Assembly: GCA_000310025.1 (NCBI GenBank)
Contig: FN649739.1
Coordinates: 1,272,742-1,336,741, forward strand
DNA: 64,000 nt
Direction: 5' to 3'
Source of the DNA: Ectocarpus siliculosus
Taxonomy: Eukaryota; Sar; Phaeophyceae; Ectocarpales; Ectocarpaceae
The position numbers were made by a program, and so were the translations under genes. The notes beneath the pieces were generated by a model that saw nothing but the letters and a program-made list of their open reading frames with translations, ran no database searches and was not told the DNA's origin. This document shows, one piece after another, positions 55,027 through 64,000 of the stretch. Position 1 is the stretch's first letter. Each line of letters opens with the position of its first letter.

Positions 55027-58000
55027 ATGAGCGCGCTGGACGTGAGAAATGGGAGGGTGGATATCGAGGTGCCAACGGACGAGGACGCGAAGCATTGCGC
55101 TCGCGTGTTGAAGGATCAGCACTCCAGCCTGAAGTCCATCGATCTCAGGAGGGGTCTCGTCACGAGCGCGGGGGCCGGCGCTCTCGCCAAGGCACTCAAA
55201 GGTGGGTGAAGAGCTCATGTTTGGCGGGTTGGGGAGCCGGCCTTTGGCCAGATCGGATGGTGTGTACGCAGAGGGTCGACAGGATGCACCGGTGGCGTGA
55301 TTATATCTGGGTTCCTTCTAGTGCTGTAGCAGCCCCCAGGCGGCCTACTTGGCTCGCCGTTCGTCTCTCACGCTCCGAACAGCTATGATCTTGGGAGCAT
55401 TGATTTCTCCTCTCCTCTCTTGGCTGTCGCATCAAAGAGGAAACTCAACTCAACGAGAGAGAACACCCAATTCACGCGGGATCGAGGGATGCGCACAACA
55501 ACGGCCGATTAGGTTGTCATCAAATTGGCCTCCTTTTATTCGTTGCCATCCCTTTCGCTGACAATCCGTGAGGATCCTCAGGCTACAGCACGTTGAACGA
55601 TGTTCGCCGGGAAAACAAACGAACGAACGCATTGCACATGCACTTGTGTTCTGTATAATACCAGGTGCAGATGGTACAGCATACTATCTCGAGTCTGTCC
55701 GTCCCCTGCATCTAGGCAACCGCGTGGTAGCAGTTTCGACGACATACCACATAACTAGTCTCCAGGGCAGCACAAGCATATCCTCCCTTGCTGCCTCCCT
55801 ACAGCTGTAGCAGGGCAGAAACTAGTTGCTGGTGTTTCACAAGAGCGTCGGGCGTTGGAGCAATCAGCATCAAGTATCCAGAGGCGACTCTCAAGGGCCG
55901 CGGCCCACCCACACACGTGTAACCTCCCCAGACGTGATACCACCACCCCCACCAGTTTCATGCCACCACATAGAATCGACTTTCAGGATTGGTGATCCAC
56001 ACACACCCGCATAACTTTCCCGGGCAGCCCCTCCAATTTCTCTTAAAAGTATACTATGTATTCGCGGGGGCGTGCTCTCGCAGGGCACCTATCTCGGCCG
56101 TCGTGACTAAGGCCGCCCTCAAGCCACTATCTACATCGTTTGACCACCGTCTACACCACCACATTTCCTTGTAAATCGAACGGAGGTCGGCTTGGGCGGG
56201 GGTATCCCGTCGGCATCGGCTTGCATGCAGGGCGAGGTGTATCAGACGAAAGCGGACTTAATAGTACAAGTGGTTTACTGGCCCTATTTCTGTCGAAACC
56301 GCACCGGCCTGTGATGTGATACTACGGAGCGCCCGGAACGACGGCGAAACCCCCGGGTACACGCCAGCGCTGTTTTTTTTTTGGCTTGCACTCGCCAGTT
56401 CAACGGCAGTTTTTGGGCTGTGGTTGGAGGTAGACACGAAACCAACGCCACTGGCATATTTCCAGCCCTCAGGCTACACCACCGGGCTAGCCCTCGCTAG
56501 GCCTAACCCACGCCTAAACCTTATCCCAAACTCTAACCCACACCCCAAGCTACTAATTATACCATTAATAGGGTGTTGTGCAGTGGGTAAGGTCGCTGTC
56601 GTCCGTCAGTTGGATCCGAGGTTAGATGGGAAACACAACGTGCATTTCTCGTGATCCGCTGGAATGTACCCCGCTACCTGCACCCCCCGATTCCATTTCC
56701 AGTGTCCGGTGCTGCTTGACGTCCCTGCTATGTATGCGAAACGCTACGATGCATCGCGCTTGATCCACTGAAAATCGAAAAATAGAACGTCACCAGCACG
56801 CCTTCGATTCCTGTGCATTGTGTCCGGTTGCTGCTTGCTGTATGTTACACGCATCTTTCTGATCCGCTGAAATCGGAAAATGTGAACACACACGGCCACC
56901 AGCGCGCCTCCGATTCCTTTTGTACACATGTTCTACGTTCCCGCGTCCGGTGCTTCTTGCTGTCCCTGCGATATGCGAAACTCTAGTTCGCGTGCATCTC
57001 TCGGTATCCGCTGAAATCTCAAAATACACCCCGCCACGTCCGATCCCTGTACACGTATCCTTACTTTACTCAGGCAACTCAAGTCTGCGACACCTGGGCC
57101 TGCCGGGCAACAGCATCGGAGACGTCGGTGTTGGTGCCATAGGGCGGGCGTTGGAAGGAAACCTGGGGTGCGTCCTGGCTTCGGTAGACCTATCCGCCAC
57201 GGGCATCACGGTGGTGGGGCTGTCTAACCTCGTGCAAGGGGTGTCCAGGCTGCCGAACCTGCACACGGTCTGCCTCAACGACAACAACCTTGCGCAAGAG
57301 GGTGAGCTTCTTCTTTTTTTATTTTCTGTCATGGTTTTCTTTATTCGAGAATGACGCATGCGAGACTCGGTCGTGCGAGATGTTGACTTGCTGGCTGTTT
57401 CGCGGAGAGAGACGGGGCTGCGTTGAGGGGGACGATGGTCGATCAGCCAGCGCCTTCGGCTGCCGTTGTAGAACCAGCAGCAGCAGACGCCGAAGCTAGT
57501 AGCGTGGCGGTACTTCACACACCGCTCTCGACCTCGAGCTTTCCGAACCAATCCGCCTGCGGTAATAACATTTGTTGTTGCGACAGCATGCCCGGCCGTA
57601 GTCAGCGTGTCGACCAGCATCCGGCGGGAGGCGAGTCAGGTACAACCGCTGTGCAAACGAGCGTATATCAACCGTTAACTCACGTTTTGTTTGTGTCCCT
57701 TGTGTGTCCCTTCCTTCACGGCCCTGGTAAAACGGGGCAATAGCCGGGCTTCAGCTGTCGAACCTCCTCAAGGCAAGCGCGTCGCTGCACACGGTGCTGG
57801 CCGGCGGGAACTATCTGGGGGACCGGGGGCTGGCGGCGCTGTGCGGGGCTTTCTGCTACCTCAAACCGGCGAGGGTTCTCAGCCTGGACGTCAGCGGGAA
57901 TGGTACGCAGAAAAAAACGACAATCTGCAGAACTGCTGCTTTCGTTTCAACGGTTTTCCCACCTATTTTCAACACCTTTGGCCTTCCGTAATGGAGGTGG

Positions 58001-59421
58001 TCCATTGGTGAGACACACGCATGTTAATCTGAATAAACAGGGAAGACTCCTCCCGTTATGGGTGGCGACAATCTGCACCATGTGTTGGAGCCGAATGTGG
58101 TCCATAACACCAATGTCCAGTCGTTCGTGTTACTTGAAACACAGGACATTTCGGACGGTGGCCGTCGACGGCAATGCGTGCTCTGTTGGCGTTGTTCTGT
58201 GTGGCAGACTACGGGAAGCCACAGGCCGCTTTACGTGCCTACCACAGCAGTATCGGCTACGATTTATGAGAGTGAACAGTACGGATTCAACATCGCTCGT
58301 TCCAGCCACGAGATAAGACATACTCCATATATTCCAAGCACGGCGGTATAAAAAAAAACCGCGTTTAAGACAGCAGTGCATTTGACTTGTCCCGATCCTC
58401 TCTTAGTACTGTAGCCGCTACTGCATCGTCTACCACGTCACCCTGTGAGAATGCATCCGCTTCTAGGTGAATCGCCTCGAGCGATAAATCCTGCTTCTTC
58501 CACGGCGTGTGTGTGGAGGCATGCGCGTGCATGCGCGTGTGCACGGGAAGACACCCGAAATATTTCCAGTGGCACTACTCGTGTCGAACATTTTGTTTAC
58601 CTTGAGAAACGACCATTTTGTTTACCCTGTAAACAAGAGGGTTATTGGCTTTGCCGTATTTTTTGTGGTGGCAACTATTGCTGGAAATCGTGCGTTATGC
58701 CCATACTCTCCCGCCTTCCTTATCCTGACTCTCTAGCCTCCCAGCCAGAGTACAACAAAACGTCATGTTTTAGCACTATTGTATTGTTCACACTCTCGGT
58801 GTTTACTCTTGCGTGAGCTCAAAACGACCGCCGCCGCCTCCCAGGTATCGGAGACCTTGGCGCCCAGTGGCTCTGCAAGGGCATCTCCGCCCTGTGCCGC
58901 AACCAACAAGACGCGGCCGGCAGCGGCAGCGGCATCCGCGACCTGCGCCTCCGAGGTAACAACATCACCCACACCGGCGCGAAAGAGCTCGCCACCATCC
59001 TCTCCGAGGGCCGTTGCGCGCGCGACCTGCGCGAGCTCGACCTGTCGATGAACACAATCACCGCGGATGGCTTCCGCCCCCTCGCCGTCTCGCTCCGCGG
59101 GTGCCGGGAGCTCGTCCGGCTGGACGTGGCCGGCTGCCGACTCGGCCCCGGAGGTGTGGACGCCGTCGCCGACCTCATCGCCGCCTCGGGGCCGAAGCTC
59201 ACCGCCGTTGTCCTGACGCCCAAGGCGGAGTTCGCGGACCGGGTGCTGGGGGACCGGGGGGGGCTCGCGGTTGCGCTGCGGCAGTCCCTCCAGCGACTGG
59301 CGGACTCGCTCCCGTTCGCCGGCAGCGTGGTGGAGGTAGGGCTCGGCGCCTTCCTCCGTGCGGACCCCGCCGCCGCGGCCAGCATCGAGGAGACCTTGCA
59401 CGAGCGCCGGGAGCAGCAGCG

Positions 59422-59452
<31 letters not shown>

Positions 59453-61675
59453 GCGCGGGAAGCACAATCGTCGGGGCGTAGCGCGGGAGAGGGGAGCAAA
59501 CGAGGCACTGCTGCGGCGGTGGCGGCGGCGGCGGGGCCTTCGAGATCGAACGAAAAGTCGCGGGCCGCCAACAGGACGGGCGGCGGGGGCGGGGGGGGGG
59601 GTCGGAAGAGGGCCGAAGGGCCGCAGGCGTCGCCTGCCGCGGGGGGGCGGCGGGCTGGAGGGGGCACTGCCCCGCGCTCCGCCGGCGGCGGCGGCGGGAT
59701 TTCGACTACCCCGAAGACGTCCAACCGGTCCAACAACAACCCGGGAGGCCGCTCGCGTCAGCAGCAGGGCATCGGCAAGAGCGGGGCGCGCGGGACGGGG
59801 ATCGAGCGGCCGAAAGCTGGCCTGGAGCGGCAGAAGGCGGCGGGTGGAACGGCGGAGCGGCAGCGGAGAGGAGCGGGGGGTCCGCGACCTTCTCCGCCAT
59901 CTGGAGGAGGGGTTGGGACAACCGCGTCGTCCTCGGGACCCGGTGGCCTTCAACGGACGTCGAGCAAGGCGTCCATGCGAGGAGGCGGGGGAACCGCGGG
60001 AAAACCTGAAACGGGACAACCGAGACAGCCGGTGGTGGCGGGTCAGCATCACAAGACGACGACGGCGACGCTTGCCGCTCGCGACCGCGCCGCCGTCGAT
60101 GCCCACGCCGCCCCCCACAGGCGCTTGCACCAGGGGGAGGAGCTGGACTCGATCGAAGGGTTCACGGAGCAACGGCAAGCTCCGAAGTTGATGCCGCCAA
60201 CCCGGGAGTTGCTGGCGAGCCAGGCGGCCGCGGCGGTATTAGCAGCCGGTGGTGGTGGCAACACGGGCTTTTACGGTGACGGCGGTAGCGGGGGTAAGAA
60301 GGCGGCGGGACCAGGGCCCTCGGCAGGCTTGGAGGCCTCCGCCAGCGGGGGTGTCGTAGAATCAATCGCGGATGTGGTGTCCAAGGTGATGGGAGACACT
60401 GCGGCCGTGGCGGACGGTCTGGTAACGCCTCCTCCCGTGGCGCCTTCGACGTGGGATTGGGACACGAATAGTGGTGGCCCTGCTGGATCTGCGGCGACGG
60501 GGAAGAAGGAGGAGAACGATGCCGACGACTCCCCTGCTACTACCGCCAGCGGTGCTTCTACGATGGTCCCGTCTTCGGTTGGGCCGGTGTCGACGGCGCA
60601 GCAAGGGGGCGGCGGGGCCAAGGCGGTGGCGCTGTCGCGGAAATCGTCGGCCGCGAGCTTCTCTACCGCGCCCGAGTCGAGCTGTGAGTGTCGTGTGTCG
60701 CAGACGGTGTGTGGCGTGAGAATATGGGGGAAGGAATTTCGGGGTTGTGCCGATTGTGAACTAAGCGCTGCGAAAATGTTCGACCAGTCGCTCCCAGTTC
60801 ATGCAATTCCTGAGATACCGTTGTGTGCTTGTGGCCCGCGATTTGGAAGGCTCTTGAAGTTGATGTATTTTTCTCCAGATAATTCTTCTACATACCCTCT
60901 CTGTACCAGCGCCAACATGCTGCCGAATTTGACATGTTTGACTGAAAAGTCGCGGCGTGACTTGAGTTCCTCCCTGTGTTTCGATGAGAGTGTGAATTAA
61001 TAGGCTTGGCTGGCCGCGTTTGCGCTCTTCTCGATGTCAACCTTACGAATCCGTGCGAACCTCAGCGGAGCCAGAGGTGGCGGCGGGGATGACGTCTCTA
61101 GCGCTGAGCGACGGCAGCAGATCAGGGTTGAACTCGAGCTCTCAGGGTACTACGGCGATTGAAGTCAGGTATGTCTTGTGCGTTTGTGTTGTTTGCCGGT
61201 TGACTGCTGTGGCAGCGGCATATCTGCGCCGCCCAGGCCGTGGTGTCTCGTTTGTTGGAAGCCTATCCCGTCGACGTATGTGTATGCTTTTTTGTGGCGA
61301 AACCGTTTCTCCGTGTTTCAGCTAAAATCGAGTCGTAGGAATTGTCTCTTTCCAGCGAGCGGCAAACGTTGGCGCTTGTGGTTGTCTTGACGATGCGGCT
61401 ACAGAAAAAAACAGCACGTGTACTATGTGGGAGTCGTGCATGGTCGCGCAAGCGCTCTCGTGTGCTTGGGAAACCCCACCCAACGGCTTTGTGTTGTATA
61501 CTTCGTAGTATAGGTACTGGTTACTCCCATGCAGCATTTTCTAGACGCGGGTAGGTAAGTGCCTTGTCGCGTGACTCTCTCGCACTTACGGGGCCCCTTT
61601 TCTTTCTTGGGGCATCCAGATGAGAGCTTGAACTGACGTCTGCTACCGAATCCAACGGCTTGGGGTTAGAGAGAG

Positions 61676-61741
<66 letters not shown>

Positions 61742-63726
61742 AGGGAGAGGGAGGGGGGGCGACACAGAGATAGAGACAGAGGCAGAGAGAGAGACAAAGA
61801 CAGAGGCACGCAGAGAGACAGACTGAGAGGGAGAAAGAGCCTGTTTTGAGCCCGAGACCTAACCTTCGTCGGTTGCCGTTGATGCGCATTGTTTTTCCCG
61901 GTCACACTTGGAAACGAAGCAGCTCTGGCGGGGGCGGCGGTAGCCAGCAGCAGCTGGTTACTGTGGAAGACGCGAGTCGGATGCTCGCTCCTCTCGTCGC
62001 CCAAGAGGTGGAAAAGGAGACAAAAAAGATTGAGATCAGGATGCAGGTGCGTGTGCGTGTGCTTGTTTCACCGCATCGACCGGGCTCTCACTGGCTGACC
62101 AATGAAACGACGCCGGTCTCAGTGCGGGTGAAAACGGAAAATGCGGTGGTTGGTTGCTGTTTGTTGTCGGCTGTGCCCTTGCAGAGAGGCGCGTGCCTTC
62201 TTCCGTCGTGTGCGCCGCTGCGAAACGCGTACGGTTAGCGCTATTAAAGCACTTGGGAGCTTGGCAGGTAAGAAATTGATATGATATAGCTTCGAAAAAC
62301 TCAAAATCTAGGAATTTGAGCGCCATTTATGAGCTCGGTTGAGAACCTACACTAAAATCTATATAAATTTGTAGCGGCCATTCGCAGCATGACCCTAGCA
62401 AGTACAGCAGGAACCCCACCCTCGGCCAACAAAAGAGGTTTTGAACCGCGGGCGCTTGCCGTAGTTTGTTTTGCACAAGGTTAGGTAGAAGCTCACACGG
62501 TAGTCCCGGCATCGTGAGTTCGTTGCCGTTCCCTTACCGTCGTCCCCCCACTTCGCTCATGAGTTTCCTCCCTAAACAGATTCCTTGCAGCAAGAAAATG
62601 TCCTTGAGATAATACCTCCTCTGCGTTGTTGCGTTTGCATTCTGCGGGGCGCCATGCCTCTCAAGTCTATTCAGTAGCTTCCTCTTGAAAGCGGGGACTG
62701 CAGTGCTGCTTTGATGGTTTCTGTGAGGCAGAAGGATGTCTTTTTCGGTCGCAAGGCAAACGTGTTTTGAGCGGGATGTGAGATCGGAACTTTCGAAGAT
62801 CCTGCTTTTGAGAGCAGCGGTTGTTGTCTGGCGTTGACCTGCCAGCACGAAACGCCAACGCACCTACAGCAGTGGATCTCCGGTTGAGGACACACATGAT
62901 TTTTCGTAAATGCAGGTGCCCTTAAGTCGGGGACGTGTCCTTAGGAATTACTTCCCTCCTTATTTTGTGCATTCGGCGGGGCACCATGCCTGTGGGAGAA
63001 AAGTTGTCCTTATCCGGGGGAACGTCCTTCGAAATTGGTGTCCCTAACCGAGGGACAACCGTACTCTTAAAACGAAAATGCAAGCTGTGGTTACGACCCC
63101 AATAGCAAACCCGCACACCCACCCACGCTTTTTTTCTCCAGAACGAGATGAATTCAGCTTTGCGGACGATGAGGTCGGAGATGGAGGCTATCGACCGCGA
63201 GGGGCTGATGGCGCGGGTGGCCATGGAGAAGCGCCTCAAGACGGGCATCAAGCGGCTGCTGGAGCGCATCGACCACCTGGAGCGGCGGTTCTCCAAGCTA
63301 GAGCGAGAGGACCGGAAGCGACTCGCCCTGGAAGCGGCTTCTGTCGCAGCAGCGCCGACGCCGCCGCCGCCGGCCTTGGGGGGTGCCGCCGATGTTGTTG
63401 TGCGTCTGCAGTCCCCCTCCTCGGCAAGCGAAACCTCGGCTGCCTTGAACAAGAGCAATCGCGCGCCGGATACACCGGAGGCTCGGCCGCTCGTGACGTG
63501 GTCGGGCGGCGACGGGGATTTCAGCAGCGCGGCCGGGTCTACCGCCGCCTCTTCGTGCGACGGAGAGTACTCCGAGGCAGGGGATGACACCGAGGCGGAC
63601 ATCGTCCGGATGCTGGAGGAGAAGATGGCGGCGCTGGAGGGAAAGCTCCTGGGCCACGAGGAACGGCAGCGCACCGACCCGAGGGCCGCGGAAGGGCTGG
63701 GGATGAGTCCCGCGATGTGGGCTTGA
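55027..63726 (+). CDS. Leucine-rich-repeat protein with low-complexity linker and C-terminal coiled coil, 7 exons
   Basis: Exons: 55027-55201, 57074-57301, 57744-57902, 58845-60683, 61066-61168, 61923-62046, 63142-63726. All introns are GT-AG and phases close; 1070 residues. The first four introns are phase 1. Residues about 30-330 are RNI-type LRRs, with repeats such as LRHLGLPGNSIGDVGVGAI, LHTVLAGGNYLGDRGLAAL and LRELDLSMNTITADGFRPL. Residues ~340-790 are Gly/Ala/Gln/Ser/Arg-rich with a poly-Gln tract (59413-59452) and Gly runs. Exon 6 and the first 60 residues of exon 7 are a charged helix (IEIRMQ, then RVAMEKRLKTGIKRLLERI), probably a coiled coil, with a second short helix near the end. 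No membrane segment, so probably a cytosolic scaffold or axonemal/regulatory LRR protein (inference). The open frame continues past the exon-4 donor to 61000, but the GT at 60684 is used here because it joins in phase to exon 5. Confidence 0.85.
56650..57055 (+). repeat. Four diverged tandem units of about 100-140 bp (LRR gene intron 1)
   Basis: Each unit contains TGATCCGCTGAAAT..-AAAAT, a CCAC.C.CGATTCC phrase and GTCCGGTGCTGCTTGCTGT. The array ends just before the acceptor of exon 2 at 57073. Confidence 0.7.
61676..61755 (+). repeat. (GA)n microsatellite, LRR gene intron 5
   Basis: About 25 GA units followed by GGGAGA variants and a G run. A further degenerate GA-rich stretch extends to about 61840. 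Confidence 0.95.
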
Positions 63727-64000
63727 TCCGGTATCTATCAAGGGGCCGTATTTCTTCGGGGGGCGGGGGGGGGGTGGGGGGATCAACAGCTGGCTCTCGA
63801 TGCGGGGAAGGGTTAAGGGAAGGGTAAGGCCTGCCTCCGGTTGCTTAGGGGTCCGTGGTGGGGGGTGGCGGGGTGGGGGGTGGTTTTCGGCTGGCGGGCG
63901 GGGCACACGAGGGGGCCTCGCGTTGGAGCTACTGTAACCGTCTCCCCGGGACCTACCGCGTTTGTTTATATGTCTCGGGTGTCTAAACTCCGCGTTTGCC
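63727..64000. other. 3' flank of the LRR gene
   Basis: G-rich sequence with several runs of 6-10 G. No further gene is visible before the window ends. Confidence 0.5.

Noticed and set aside
58763-60178. 471-residue minus-strand ORF
   Set aside because: Antisense of LRR gene exon 4; Arg/Pro/Leu-rich as expected for a complement of GC-rich coding sequence.
60684-61000. Continuation of the LRR exon-4 frame to a stop at 61000
   Set aside because: The tail is Cys-rich and unlike the preceding protein; the GTGAGT donor at 60684 joins in phase to exon 5 and then to the coiled-coil exons.

Overview
The window is nuclear DNA of a eukaryote with intron-rich genes. A brown alga (Ectocarpus-like stramenopile) is the best guess, inferred from the gene set, introns of 0.3-4.5 kb, mixed base composition and dense dispersed repeats. 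No species-level marker was seen. There are no operons, rRNA genes, intact tRNA genes or CRISPR arrays.

Four multi-exon genes were resolved exon by exon. In each one every intron phase closes and the joined reading frame ends at a stop. (1) An ammonium transporter on the minus strand, 7274 to 2533: 6 exons, 462 residues, including a 29-nt micro-exon. (2) KRR1, the KH-domain ribosome-assembly factor, minus strand, 21583 to 9889: 7 exons, 423 residues. (3) A secretory-pathway TPM-domain + transmembrane + RING-finger protein, minus strand, 54617 to 47008: 7 exons, 702 residues, with two GC-AG introns. (4) A leucine-rich-repeat / low-complexity / coiled-coil protein, plus strand, 55027 to 63726: 7 exons, 1070 residues. 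Genes 3 and 4 are divergent and share a promoter region of about 410 bp.

Shorter plus-strand genes are two paralogous small Cys/His proteins with paired zinc-finger-like modules (21886-22314 and 35342-35761), a small acidic CxxC protein (31376-31627), and two related charged C-terminal modules (33116-33558 and 44667-45236). The first of these modules is preceded by three tandemly duplicated acidic exons. Region 26-34 kb looks like a duplicated, partly decayed low-complexity gene interrupted by repeats and an assembly gap.

Mobile DNA is abundant. A 7.1-kb Ty1/copia element (36782-43897, minus) has identical-looking 325-bp LTRs and a 5-bp target duplication, but its coding region is broken by frame shifts and one TAG in a readthrough-like context. 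A SINE-like family with a tRNA-like head and a tail of tandem units of about 58 bp occurs three times, two copies with 14-15 bp target duplications. A short inverted-repeat (MITE) family with TA duplication occurs twice. Other structures are a nearly perfect foldback of about 187-bp arms at 25.4 kb, a 28-bp-stem hairpin inside KRR1 intron 3, and several minisatellites.
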